Source: Incurvaria masculella
Lineage: Eukaryota > Arthropoda > Insecta > Lepidoptera > Incurvariidae
Direction: 5' to 3'
Assembly: GCA_946894095.1 (NCBI GenBank)
Contig: OX335651.1
Location: forward strand, 6,656,501 to 6,720,500
Length of the DNA: 64,000 nucleotides
Made by a program: the position numbers and the translations under genes. Positions 10,940 to 22,180 of this stretch are shown here, piece after piece. Numbering within the stretch: position 1 is the stretch's first letter; each line of letters starts with the position of its first letter. The notes beneath the pieces are model-generated. The model made no database searches. It was not told where the DNA came from and saw nothing but the letters and a program-made list of their open reading frames with translations.

Positions 10940-12234
10940 ACGGCCTTTCTTGCAATCGATACCAGTACAAGATAATCAGCACTTTAGTAATAAAGGCCCT
11001 TTAAGTATCGAATAAAATAAATCAGCAGTTGGTGAAAACCATCTTAGTCCAATTATATGTAATGGAATTCCTGTTTAGTTAATTATCAAGTCGATTTCTC
11101 ATGAAACTACATTTTGCTATCACCTTATTATCTCTTAAGGTCATTTGTAACAAGTTAAAACATTGCATTAATCAACATCGTACTTCTAGCGTTTGTTTTT
11201 TCGTGGAAGACAGAGGCCTCAATATGAGAGCCAATATGCCAGTTTCAAGTCTTTTCAGCGGTTGTTGTTGTTATTTATCGTTTCTGATACTCATTGATAA
11301 TTTTCTTTTTCTAGGATGTTCTAAGTCGTTGTGTGTATCTCGTGAAACATAATATATTTTTGATTTTCAATCGCTCGACGTGCCGCTGTGAATGTTTGCT
11401 AAGGCGTCGGAAAGACACCCTAACCTATCCCTTGTACCAGATCAAAAGTAGAGGTTTTCACGAATCGACAGTGCTGCTGGCGGCGGCCCCTGCACTGAAA
11501 AAAATATGAGCAACTGGTCTCTGTTTTAGCACAGATAAAAATCAGTCATTTATGGTAAAGTACTATTAAAGTATTACTGTAAGTATCTATAAATGATCCA
11601 AAAAGTTTATATTAAACGGTTATTTAACTGACTTAATTAAATTAGACTAATTTATTGGTGTAGGTGTGGTCTGAGAGATATTATCTTGTTTTTGGCTTTA
11701 CTGTCTACGAGTTCTTTAGAGTCAATATCCACATGGCCACGAATTCAAACCAGTGCAACATCCGAGTCATAGCTTCGGTCATTATCTTATATCTGTCTTG
11801 ACCATATAAACGTCTACACATAAGTATATTTATACATAAGTATAAAGTAAGTACTTAAAAAAAAAGAGCTATGTAAAGGTTCAGTATCGTTATTTCCTGC
11901 ATTAGCTGTAGAGTACACACGGTTTCGTCGACAATATTTTCGTCTGCCGGTTCGTTTACCTCTGGCGAAAAAGAATCGACAAAAAACTTACTGGTTAGTG
12001 ATTTTTTTTTTATATCTATTTCACTGAGATTTTATTGATGTTAATAATTAAAAGAAGCTAGACCTTACTTTCAATATACTTTTAACGTTTTGAAGTCACA
12101 TCATACTTTGTTTTAGTTCCTCGTTCGAGCCATCAGATTATAATGAAGTAAACACTTAACGGATTCTTATTGAAATTATATTATAAACAAATAAAAAAAT
12201 CTGAATTTCCTAAGAGTGACTTGTGACAGAAATT
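10940..12234. other. No gene recognised
   Basis: AT-rich intron sequence; short open frames only. Confidence 0.4.
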
Positions 12235-12242
12235 ATTGAAAG

Positions 12243-13238
12243 CTTAGATGAAAAAGAATGGATACGGTACCTCCATACTGACGATAGTTCAAAAGCGTTC
12301 CTATTTTTAAAAAAAACTCACACACCTATACTTTTACATGCACACCAAACTCTACTACGTAAAGGGTAATAGAGCAGGACCAAGGTATAAGGAAATGCAT
12401 CATGCGAAAAAGTGACAAATAGATTCATCTAATCGCGGAAGAATGAAATGAGACAACAATTTCCTTAAATTGAATTAGTTATAGCATGAGAAAAAGGGAT
12501 GGTGACATTTGTGACGTCTGGTCGTAGATATAGTGCAAAATTCATCCTAATCCATCATGACACATCAACGATGCGCACATGCTAAGCCCTTTGACCAGAA
12601 TGGCGCGTCAAAACTAAATGAAAAATGAAAGTGAAAACGGCAGGGTTGCAAAAATGATCACAAAAATAAATAACAATATGTTGTATGGTACATTAAAATA
12701 TTAAGGTTCCTATTTAGTGATAGTGGTTAGAACAAGTAGTACCATGATTGTATAGTTAACAAGGCATCAAATAATCTTTTCGCGAATGTGCAAGCGGGAA
12801 AATGAAAAAAATATTAATGGAATCATTCTTTAAACCATCGTTTTTCTGAGTAAAAATCATCGATATTAAGGATAAATTAATAAAGTCGAAAATACACAAT
12901 TTGTAAATATTTAAATCATAAAATAAAATAAACACAAAGAGGGAATCATTAATGTATTGCAAGTATGGTTCAAACATTGCAAAACAAATAATATTGATTA
13001 TTCTTGAATTGTCCATGTTTGCATTTTATGCATTTAAAAATTTCGTTCAATGCGTTTTAGATGCTAAAAAATAGTCCAAATAATAGTCAGTACAGTGTTA
13101 TGTAAAACCTGTTGATGATTATTGCCGTTCGCTGTAAATGTGTGATGGTATTTTGATAAACCACCTGCCACCGACTGAGAGCATATGAGCTGACCGTAAA
13201 ATTTTTTTAGTCCCCTATCCATTCCTTTTTCATCTAAG
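12243..13238. mobile_element. P-like transposon, internally deleted non-autonomous copy (996 bp)
   Basis: Exact 8-bp target duplication ATTGAAAG at 12235-12242 and 13239-13246. Termini CTTAGATGAAAAAGAATG and the reverse complement ATTCCTTTTTCATCTAAG. Most of the body matches the longer copy at 30254-31980, but the segment of that copy carrying THAP and transposase remnants is missing here (join at about 13155), as is a further ~19 bp near the right end. The shared 86-codon minus-strand frame (12756-13016) is probably not coding. Confidence 0.85.
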
Positions 13239-13744
13239 ATTGAAAGGTGATTTTAACTGTTGTTGTTGCGTTCAATACCTTATTATAGTATAGTGTAAAG
13301 TTGAGAATATTTGTAATTAAAATTCCAATAAAAAAAATTGGACGAACCTTGAATACATAAAAAAAATATCAACACTATTTAATACACACGATATTTCTAC
13401 GTGATTTGGCTGCCAGGTAAAATTTATGTATTTTTATGGAGTGACAATATATCGTAAAGAGGGTTCGTTCCGAACACTAAAACGCTATGGTTATTCTGAC
13501 ATAGTTCCTGAGAGGATAAGGTCAGAAGTGCCCGGTCACGGGATATTAACAGGTGCGACACCCTCATAATGTGTCACCCTGTCACGGATATCATTTGTTT
13601 TCGCGCTCATGATAAATGAAGGAAAGCGAAGCAGTTCCGTCAACGGATCTTATAATGCTCACCGTCCACTAGTAGAGCCTCTTTTTATGTATTTAAATTC
13701 ACTTTAATAAAATATATTCATTTTCTTAAATATTACAAGAAAAA

Positions 13745-14116
13745 GGTAGCCCAGTTATGCGACGCCTGGCCATTCGAAGAGCTGGGTAAGCACCTCTGAG
13801 CGCGGTTGGGTTCCGCATGGGTGATCATTATTAAGCCGTTGAGACTGGCCGTGGATTAGATTCCACGTAAAACTGTCGGTCCCATTCCTTACTTACTCGG
13901 TGGTAGGGTAAATCCGGCGCGGGTTGGTGCCACCGCATTGCATGAACGATGGTCGAAGCGGCAATGAAAAAGTCCGTGTTTTTCATCCAGTTCAATGTAG
14001 CCGAGCAATATAAGGGAGGTCCTGGCATGGCACCTAGTTCCCATGTGGTGTGTCAGGCTAATATTTGACGTCCATTTTAGTATTAGCCATCCATGTCCAG
14101 TTACATAAAAAAAAAA
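13745..14116 (+). mobile_element. SINE, near full-length
   Basis: Head 'ggtagcccagttatgcgacg', body 'catgaacgatggtcgaagcg' and 'ttcatccagttcaatgtagc', 3' end 'catccatgtccagttacat' with an A-tail to 14116. Same sub-type as the copy at 49290-49656. Confidence 0.75.
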
Positions 14117-14154
14117 CCAGTAATTTCACGATAAAAACGTATCAAAACAAACCA

Positions 14155-14432
14155 AGGACGAGAGTAGCGATCGAAACTTATTCGTATGGCGGCAGCGTAG
14201 CCACGAGTTAGTGGAAAACGTTTAACTGTTAGTTCGCTCATGAATTCGGAACGCTCAACATCGAATGTTTGTTACACTAAATAGCGTCATGTGAAATTGA
14301 ATTGAACTCAAGAAAATGAGTAGTAATCTAACTCAGTCATTGCGACTGCCGCCCTTGTATCTACAAGTGGCTACGCGCCGCTCCCATACATTCAAGTTTA
14401 GGTTATTACTCCCGTCCTTCCCATGCTCGCTG
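14155..14432. mobile_element. MITE with ~100-bp inverted ends
   Basis: Left arm 'ggacgagagtagcgatcgaa' to 'gcgtagccac' is mirrored by 'gtggctacgcgccgc' to 'attactcccgtccttcc' on the right. Part of the same repeat appears at 9225-9350. Confidence 0.5.
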
Positions 14433-14457
14433 GTTTTTGACCGAACTAAGCACGAAG

Positions 14458-14885
14458 CGCAGTTATGACGCACGGATGTGAAACGTGGACTCGGACAGTC
14501 GCCGTTGTCCAAAGGTTAAAAGTTGCCCAGCGAGCAATGGAGCGAGCCATGCTGGGAATATCGCTACGAGATATGGTGCGCAATGAAGGAGTCCGCCGAC
14601 GTACCAAAGTAGTCGATATTGGACACCGGATGGCTAAGCTCAAGTGGCTGTGGGCTGGTCACGTCAGCCGAAGAGACGACGACCGTTGGTGTAACCGTGT
14701 CCTACACTGGCGGCCGTAGACAGGAAAACGGAGTGTGGGAAGACAACTCGCCAGGTGGGAAGACGACATCAAGTGCGTCGGCGGAAAGCAGTGGTTTCGG
14801 ACCGCCGAGGGCTCGGAAGACTGGAGGAAAATTGGAGAGGCGTATGTCCAGCATTAGACGCAAACACGCTAACTGACTGACTGAA
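14458..14885 (+). pseudogene. RTE-type LINE, C-terminal end
   Basis: Protein signature of the RTE clade: THGCETWTRTVAVVQRL, QRAMERAMLGISLRDMVRN, the RRRTKVVDIGHRMAKLKW block and WAGHVSRRDDDRW. A frameshift near 14715 moves the remaining C-terminus (W-E-D-D-I-K, then W-x-K-I-G-E-A-Y-V-Q) to another frame. The copy ends with a short CTGA tandem tail at about 14870-14884. Only the last ~140 residues of what is normally a ~1000-residue polyprotein remain. Confidence 0.85.
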
Positions 14886-14889
14886 GCGC

Positions 14890-17040
14890 GAAGCGCAATC
14901 GGGGCGTCTCCGCTTGAATCAGGGGCGAAAATGCTTTCGTATGTCCATCTGTCATGCTGTTGCATGCATGCACAGTGCATTTTCATGAAATTTTGTAAGC
15001 AGGTTAGATAATTATATGTTACAAGACCTTTTAGGTAAGTCCCAAGAAACTTTAGGTAAGTCCCAAATGAGAAAAATACAATAAAGACAATAGGATTTTG
15101 TTTTAATGTGCGCGGGGAACATTTAATCCGTCGAAACTTGCAAGGTCTACAGCTCAGAAAGCCACTAATTAAATAATAACTATATAATATATAATAACTA
15201 TAACGAAAAATATTCTACATGAAACCATAGCTAAATACCAACATAGATAAATCCTTTTTAATATATGGTGATAAATAAGGAAATCAAGCTGGTGTACGGT
15301 CAGATGGGGGCATTACAATGACGGTATGCCAACAATGTGGAGTGATTTATCACTCGGGAACAAACACACCCAAAAGCCTTAAGACGCTATTTTATTGCAT
15401 TTCAAGAAGCCGGCGAAAATTTAACAAAAAAAAAAGAAACAAGCTACTGTATCGAAGATTGATTGTATATAAATAAGAAAAGCGAGCATGAATAAGAGTT
15501 TATTGAAGTTTTTGCAGCGAGACATTTTTTCAATATTCAATGGATTGAAAATGTTTGTTAATAAATGTGGAGCAATCTTATTTTATTGTTTAATCACAAA
15601 GAGGACTCACAATACTATATGATGATAAAATACTACAAATCTGAGTGCTGTACTCAGATGATGAATAAACAATAAACAATGTTTATTATAATAAAATACC
15701 AGCAGTTTTTTATATATTATAGGTAGAGGAATGAAAGTTCCTGCTTTAAAAACGATTAGTGTATTGTAATAGTGTAGGTAAAATGTTACTTTCAGCAATG
15801 TTATTGACATAAAGTCAGGGTCGGACGGAACAGATAATATACATCGTTGGTAAGAGTTGGTTTGGACATATGGATCGAATTTCGCAAAAAAATATTTTTT
15901 TTTATGGAAAACCGAAATATAATAAGTAAAGGATCGTAAGTCCATCGCTTGAAGAAGAAAAATATGTATAATATTACAATTATATAACACGAATTTTTAA
16001 AACAAAAAAAAATCTTTTTAAGGAAAACCTGAAATAAAGATCTTAAATCCATCGCTTGAAGAATAATATTAGCGCATCAAGCGTAAATTATATATGCGCC
16101 ACCTACATAAAAATAAAAAATACTTATGCTGTAACTTAAACACTAAATCAAAACTTATTTAATTTCAATAATATGCATTTTTCAAATCCTGCAGCCACAC
16201 TTGGTCGCACTCGATTTGGCGCAGTGAATCAGCGGAGCTCCGACGTACCTCCGCCAAATGAAATTACGCTGCAATCGAAAGGAGTCGGGGGCAAATGAAA
16301 GAAGTGAGCTAAGAAACTGCGGTATTGGAATTTGAAACGGTTTCGTAGAGTTCGAATCCAAACCTCGTTACAACTGCTTTGAGCAATCATTGCAGTAACT
16401 TATTTACCGAAATTGTTCCGTCGCGTCTTAAACACTGTGAAAAACGTATGCTGGGGATACTTTAATCAACGATGACTTTCGCGGGTGCGGTCGATTTAGC
16501 TAAAAAAGTATTTTTATTACAAAAGCGAGCAGTGATGGTCTTGTGCGAAAGTTACTGCCTATTATAGCTCTTTATATATAGCGCTCCCAATTTGCAACTG
16601 TGAGGTTTTATGCAAAGGGAGACGCCGGAAAATGACCATCTGAGGACCATAGCTCAGGAGGTCTTCGGTAATAATTGCCGCATCCGCATATAACTTTGGT
16701 AATCTTAAGACGGTCCCTATCCATTCGCAATACTACGGGTGATAGCTGTTTACATGCTGTAAATGTTTTACTAGGTTTTTTAATATCTCGTGTTTATTAT
16801 TTTAATTTACCTTGTAGATTGGAAAATATTGACTGCAAACAATAATATAATTATTTTCCATAAACATACAAATAAATAATAATGTTTGGGATTTGACTTG
16901 TTTAATGAATGCTATATATGACCATGATATTGACGATATGGTACATTTGTGTTAAATTTAAACTTACTTTTTTTTAAACAAATCATAAATAAATCATGGC
17001 TTGCATTGTTTATCTTTCAATCAATGTTATCTAGGATTGT
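14890..17040. other. No gene recognised
   Basis: AT-rich; open frames at 15607-16052 on the minus strand are low-complexity. A GC-richer patch at 16190-16440 is unassigned. Confidence 0.45.
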
Positions 17041-17047
17041 ACATTAC

Positions 17048-17101
17048 CTCCAGGTATGAGGCTGGTCTTTTCACTAAAGCTACTGCTGAGGTCTGTAGCA
17101 C
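17048..17101 (-). CDS. DIP-like adhesion gene, exon 2: 54-nt linker exon
   Basis: On the minus strand a pyrimidine-rich tract ending in CAG (17104-17102) is followed by 54 nt and a donor GAG|GTAATG (GT at 17047-17046). The length is 18 codons, with phase 1 at both ends. One of the three frames contains a stop; the phase-1 frame from exon 1 is open and reads ATDLSSSFSEKTSLIPG with flanking split codons. Its last base plus the first two bases of the exon at 1750 make GAT (Asp). Serine/threonine-rich linkers between the signal peptide and first Ig domain are plausible in this family. No homology is claimed for the linker itself; support comes from the splice sites, the phase match on both sides and the open frame. 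Confidence 0.68.
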
Positions 17102-17564
17102 CTGAAAAAAATAAAATTATGCTTAGATTGACAGGACACATTAACAGAATAAAACTGTACGTAATTTTATTGTTGCGTTCTTGAGATCATCCTAACTGTA
17201 ATTATATCTGATCAATTGAAAAAATAGTATATGTAAAAATGATTCAAAATTCTTTAATACGCTACAAAAAAACAATTTACAAAATAAAGTACAGTGCAAT
17301 AACAACATTAGTAGGGCGCAAAGGCGGGCTTATCCCTCGTAGAGATTTCGTCCAGCCGATCTTTGGCTGTTTGAGAAGTTCAATAGGGATATATTCGTAG
17401 GTAGTAGCGGTAGGTTTGGTTTGTGAGTTTGATTATACTTATTATAATAACCTAAAACTAACTACACATTCGTAACATACGAACATATATTAATTATGTA
17501 ATAAACTTAATTGTAAATATTATATCTGGTTTAGCCATAAATAAACCTACATATATCTATACTT

Positions 17565-17945
17565 ATAATAAAGCTGAAGAGTTTGTTTCTTTGTTTTCTT
17601 TTGGTTTTTTAGTTTGAACGCGCTAATCTCCGGGACTGCCAGTCGGATTTGAAAAAAATATTTTGCATTTGGTAATAAAATTGTTCGGAAAGGTCATAGG
17701 CTATATAATATCACGCTACAACCCTGAGGAGCCGAGCAGAAAGAAAAAAGTCAAAAATGACGTTAAGCGTTAAGCGCTGATTTCTGGAACTACCAGTCGG
17801 ATTTAGAAAATTATTTTTGCATTTGGTAGCCCAATTCTTCGGGAAGGCAACAGGCTATACACACGCTACGCGTCACATGCTATGACCCTGATGAGCCGAG
17901 AAGAAAATAAAAAGTTAGAAAGGACGCTAAACTTGAACTAATTAA
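17565..17945 (+). repeat. Helitron-like repeat with two related ~170-bp units
   Basis: Contains 'cttataataaagctgaagag' and two similar blocks, each with 'ccagtcggattt', 'tttgcatttggta', 'aggctata' and 'atgagccgag' or 'aggagccgag'. I recall this sequence style from lepidopteran Helitron-type repeats; no terminal hairpin plus CTRR was confirmed here. Confidence 0.4.
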
Positions 17946-18026
17946 TAACGCAGGTGGGTGAGTCGATGCCAGAACAAATGTTTACAAAGTCGCTTATGTT
18001 ACGGAACACTTAGTGGGTGCGACCGC

Positions 18027-18435
18027 CTTTTTTTTTATGCAACCTGACATGAATGGGTAATATCACACAATTACCGTTATGATATAAGCACAATACAACA
18101 CATTCCAGAAGGTGCCATGCCAGGACCTTCCTTTTATGAGCACGGCTACATTGAACTGGATGGAAAACACGGACACTTTTTCATTGCCGCATTTAGCATC
18201 TTTTCATCCAATGCGATGGTATCAACCCAGGCGGGCTTAAACCCTACCACCTAGAAGGGGAGGGGCACCTACAGTTTTACATAGATTTCGAACAATGGAG
18301 CAACTCGCATTCGTGACGAAATGCACTTATCGAACTCAGAAAGAGAACGAAAGTTGTGCATGTCGGGGCGAGGAATTGAACCCAGAACTCTGGTACGCTA
18401 GGCCAGTCCCCGCGCCACTAGGCTACGAGCCGACT
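18027..18435 (-). mobile_element. SINE, full-length, minus strand
   Basis: Tail T-run at 18027-18036; tRNA-like head 'ggctcgtagcctagtggcgc' read on the minus strand near 18432-18413. Same sub-type as 1201-1609. Confidence 0.75.
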
Positions 18436-18843
18436 TGCATTTGGGTGTTTTTTTATCTGATTTTAGGTTTATAGTTCAGGTACCCATAACTTCGTTTGTT
18501 TTTCCGGATTCGACTATTTCGGATATATTTGTACTTTCGAAAAAGGTGAGTATATAAAAGTTAGTTCATGGTTGTTTTAATGGTTAGTTAAAAATACTTA
18601 CTTTAAAATATTGTAGTGGCTATTAAATTTTGTTTAGTTACTATATGTGGTTTTCCTTATTAAATTAGTACTAAACAAGTAGGTAGGTTGCAGTTGTCCA
18701 TCCATACTATCCATTCTTATACTTATCCATACTAATATTATAAATGAGAAAGTTACTCTGTTTGTTTGTTTGTTAGCTTTTCACGACAAAGCGACTGAAC
18801 GAATCTTATTGAACACGAGGAGATATATTGTATCTTGGGGAAG

Positions 18844-19298
18844 CAGGGTCGGATTTAGAGTTGTGGAGGAACCAGGGCAACAAAGGAGTGGATGCCCCTA
18901 ATTATTATTCAAATAATCTGGAAACGGCGGTGCATACGTTTCACAGAGACATTGAAGCGGGGAAGGAAGACTGGTCGAACTGCTATTTGCATATGTTCCA
19001 AATAATGCAAACAATCATTTATTGTGAAAAACTATAAATGTATCACTAATGTAACATCTGGTTTTGCTTATCAGAAGCCAAAAACTTTCAGTATTCCCTA
19101 AGTGTAATTATGGATGTTAAAAAAACACACTGTTATAACGAAAACATATTGAAAACTGCTAAATCGATGAATTGAACATATTTTCGTTATAAAATTAGTG
19201 CTCAACCTTTCCTTAAATAAGTAAAATTTATGTAAAGACCCTCTCTTGTGGAGGCCCCGGGCAGTTGCCCCGGTTGCCCTCCCTTAAATCCGGCGCTG
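18844..19298. mobile_element. hAT-type MITE (455 bp)
   Basis: Exact 8-bp target duplication TGGGGAAG at 18836-18843 and 19299-19306. Ends CAGGGTCGGATTTAG and, on the other strand, CAGCGCCGGATTTAA. An 8-bp duplication and CAG-start ends point to hAT. The 69-codon open frame inside has no transposase features. Confidence 0.8.
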
Positions 19299-19679
19299 TG
19301 GGGAAGTACCAAAGGCCACCTTTTGTCTCAGAAAATCTTCAATCATTCCTCAAGGTACGGATTTGAAAACTCATATTTAAGCTTTTTAGCGAGACTAGGA
19401 AACTTATTCGATTTCGATTCTGAAGGTACCTACGTTTGGCTTGTTTTTTCCCGCAACTTAAGGGGTTCCTACTGTCACGATATGAATGGTTAACGCCCTT
19501 GAAAACCAATTACGCGAATTAGATGCGGTTTATATATCCGTCTAGCCTGATTCTACGTATTAATTATAGGCTACCTACCATCACGCTAAATTACCGGATG
19601 GATGAGCAGTAGGGTTCAATGATTTTAACTTGCAAACCACTCACCCAGCGTACATGTGGATTGTACGTATCTACATATA

Positions 19680-19905
19680 GAATTCTGGGCGTGGTCGGGT
19701 TCCGGATGGGTGACCATTTTCGATGTTAAGGCTGACGGGTATCACGGGGGCTGACGGGGGCTGACGGGGCCTGACGGGGGCTGACAGGGGCTGACGGGGG
19801 TTATTTCTCCTTCCTTCGTATTCGATATGATAGATAGATAGGGTTAAATGAAGGAAAGATGGTCTAAGCGGCTCTGAAAATCGTCTGTTTTCCATTCATT
19901 TCAAT
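19680..19905 (+). mobile_element. SINE fragment interrupted by a GC-rich decamer repeat
   Basis: 'gtcgggttccggatgggtga' and the later 'ttttccattcatttcaatg' are SINE blocks, separated by the decamer array at 19732-19801. The same SINE sits at the matching place in the next Helitron-like copy (20870-21040). Confidence 0.5.
19732..19801 (+). repeat. Decamer tandem repeat GGGGGCTGAC, about 6 units
   Basis: Units of GGGGGCTGAC with single changes (GGGGCCTGAC, AGGGGCTGAC). G-runs every 10 bases could form a G-quadruplex on this strand. Confidence 0.85.
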
Positions 19906-20140
19906 GCTTTGAAAACATATTTAATTTGGAAATTGGAATTACAAATATTTTTTAATTTCCTCTACTGGTATTATGAATCGAAATATTTGGATGTTTCTTA
20001 TTGAATCTTGCAATATCGTGGCTCAACCGTTTTTGTCCTTTGGGTAACTATTAATATAGTTCGACATCCGTCCAAAACGACATTGACCCTGGCGAAGTCG
20101 GGTATCTAATAAATAATATAAAGGGGAAAGTTTGTAATAA

Positions 20141-20189
20141 TGGATGGATGGATGGATGGATGGATGGATGGATGGATGGATGGATGGAT
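20141..20189 (+). repeat. ATGG microsatellite, about 12 units
   Basis: Uninterrupted GGAT/ATGG tetranucleotide run. Confidence 0.95.
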
Positions 20190-20869
20190 GTTTGTTACTC
20201 TTTCACGTAAAAACTACTGAATGGATTCTAATGAAACTTTACAATAATATAGCTTATACATCAGAATAACACATAGGCTACAATTTATGTGCCCATGAGC
20301 TTTAGAACTTTCACGGGGCTGCGAAAACGATGCCGGTAGCGATACTTCACACTAGGGGGAGAGGAGCCGGGGGCGGTGGCGGGGAGCGGCGGCGGGGGGA
20401 GGGCAGACGTCGTGACTGTTTGGTGTCCGTTTGGCGAATTTTCAAGGCACTAGCGATTTGTAAAACTTAGTACATGTACATTTAACTACCCGGGAATTAG
20501 AATTGGCTAAATAGAATTCAGTTCCGCTTACGCTAAGATGGGGCTGTCATACAAACTGCAATGCTATGCACGGCTCGGCTTTGCGGCGGCAGCGCTTACT
20601 TTTACTGAAGTACGGCTTGGTATTTCCTGCAACTTTAGGACTACTTGGCATCACGCTAAATCGCCGGAGGAGCGACCAACAGAATAAAATCCTTGAGAAC
20701 CAATTACTCGATTTAGATGTGCATTGTATCTACGTCTAGCCTGATTCTACTAAAAACTTATAGATTATATAATATAACGCTTCATTACCAGAAGGGTAAG
20801 TAGTGAGTCTTAAAGTCTTATAACTTGCGAACCACTAACCCGATTTATGTGCGTATTTTATCAATGTAT

Positions 20870-21040
20870 AGGCTCTCTGGGGGCAGTCAGTTTCGAGATG
20901 GGTTACTGTTTTCGATGTTGAGGCTAGCTGTGGGTTGGAGTCCACGCAAAACTTACCTACGTTACACGTTACTTACTAGGTAAGCAATGTAGCAGTGACA
21001 GTACAGAAAGGTTCTGGCGGCAAATGCTTTTTTTTTTTTA
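20870..21040 (+). mobile_element. SINE fragment within Helitron-like copy 2
   Basis: 'gtttcgagatgggttactg', 'gaggctagctgtgggttgga' and 'gtccacgcaaaac' match the SINE middle. Confidence 0.45.
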
Positions 21041-21258
21041 AATAGTCACCAAATGTCAACGAAGCTTTAAATGGGAATTATTGGATGTTTCTCATTAAAT
21101 CATGCTATTTCATCTCGAACGATCTTGATTATATTTGGTAGATGGATACATTGTCCTGGACCAGTTTGACCCTATTTTGGACCAGTCATGTGGGCTACTT
21201 TTTATCCATGAAATAATTTAGCCGACACTAACCCGAGCGGAGCCGGGTACCGCAGCTA

Positions 21259-21345
21259 GTGATATTATAAATGCGAAAATAACTATGTCTGTCTGTCTGA
21301 TGAGGTTTTACGCCTAAACCTTTGAACCAATTTTGATTAATTTGG
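21259..21345 (+). mobile_element. Helitron-like 5' end fragment
   Basis: 'gatattataaatgcgaaaat' followed by GTCT repeats and 'ttgaaccaattttgatt', cut off against the LINE remnant. Confidence 0.4.
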
Positions 21346-21349
21346 AAGA

Positions 21350-21990
21350 ATAAGAAGGGTGTGAAATGAGGAGCGGACGAGTTATAGATGCAGGAAGATA
21401 CTAGATTGAGGACGTGGTAATTTCTTCGAAGATGGATAGCCACTTGAGAAGTTTGCGAAAGTCAGAAACATGATCATATTTGCGTAGTTCAAATATGAAC
21501 CGTATGCACATGTTTTGCAACCGTTCAAGTTTATCGATAAGTTAATCGTTAACGTCTAGGTAACAAATATCTGCATAGTCAAATAAAGGGAGGAGTATAG
21601 TGAGGGTGAGTGAAGGTTCTGTAAACCTACCTGTGCTTGCCATGACAAAGTTTAATCCAAAATAAAAACCAGATTTTTTACAGTTTTAGTATGTATAGTG
21701 TGTATGGAATAACTGTACCATTATAAATACTTCAGGCAATGATGAGCTATCTATCTTAGACATCAACCGTTTGCCTCCAACAATCATTGCTTGAGATTTC
21801 GTAGGATTCATAACTAAGTCAAAAGACACCGTGTTCACTCATGTATGGTTGGTCACATATGGTACGCCATTGATGACATCAACTATCTTGTCGACGCTGC
21901 CTAATTGATAAAGTTGTAGATCATCGGCGAAGAGATGGTAGGCAGATTTTAAGAGTTCAGAAACAAAATATATAACAATTTAGAAAAGAA
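21350..21990 (-). pseudogene. CR1/Jockey-type LINE, reverse-transcriptase palm to thumb, decayed
   Basis: On the minus strand AYHLFADDLQL (catalytic FADD encoded at 21931-21920) is followed by LVMNPTKSQAMIVGGKR. After breaks, FDYADICYLDVNDL and IHLRRNYHVLNLV follow, matching the protein at 2322-2844 (LDYADVCFLD, IRYRRNCHILTL). Several stops and frameshifts interrupt the frame; the element is dead. Confidence 0.75.
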
Positions 21991-22013
21991 TCAGAGATAA
22001 CACGCTGATATAA

Positions 22014-22180
22014 TTTTTTTTCATGCAACCTAACATGGATGGCTAAATACCATACAACTACCGTTATGATATTAGCCCAATACACCACATTCTCGAAAAA
22101 ATTAGGTGCCATGCCAGTACCTTCCCTTAATGAGCACGGCTACATTGAACTGGATAGAAAACACGGATTTTTTTTTTTTA
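22014..22180 (-). mobile_element. SINE, 3' half
   Basis: T-run then 'atgcaacctaacatggatgg' to 'tacattgaactggatagaaa' and a second T-run; the head is missing. Confidence 0.65.

Larger units (their letters stand above)
1751..17047 (-). other. Intron 2 of the DIP-like gene (about 15.3 kb)
   Basis: Bounded by the donor at 17047 and the acceptor at 1751. It is packed with mobile-element remnants, listed separately. Confidence 0.6.
18726..20115 (+). mobile_element. Helitron-like element copy 1, carrying a hAT MITE and a SINE fragment
   Basis: Starts 'ctaatattataaatgagaaa' with TGTT/GTTT runs, a common lepidopteran Helitron-like 5' pattern. The part at 19440-20115 is collinear with 20630-21258 (shared 'gtctagcctgattctac', 'ggatgtttct' and the GAAGTCGGGTA / GGAGCCGGGTA end). 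A hAT MITE interrupts it at 18844-19298. Confidence 0.4.
20116..21258 (+). mobile_element. Helitron-like element copy 2
   Basis: Begins 'aatataaaggggaaagtttg', carries an ATGG microsatellite at 20141-20189, a G-rich stretch at 20350-20407 and a SINE fragment at 20870-21040. It ends 'gcggagccgggtaccgcagc' then CTAGT, like the 3' end of lepidopteran Helitron-type elements. It is followed directly by another 5' end at 21259. Confidence 0.45.

Noticed and set aside
12756..13016. 86-codon minus-strand frame kept in both P-like copies (also 30759-31019)
   Set aside because: It is conserved because the two elements are recent relatives; it is low-complexity, AT-driven and outside the THAP/transposase remnants.
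16190..16300. Another DIP-like exon between exons 2 and 3
   Set aside because: Entering in the required phase gives an immediate TAA; exon 2 already joins exon 3 perfectly.
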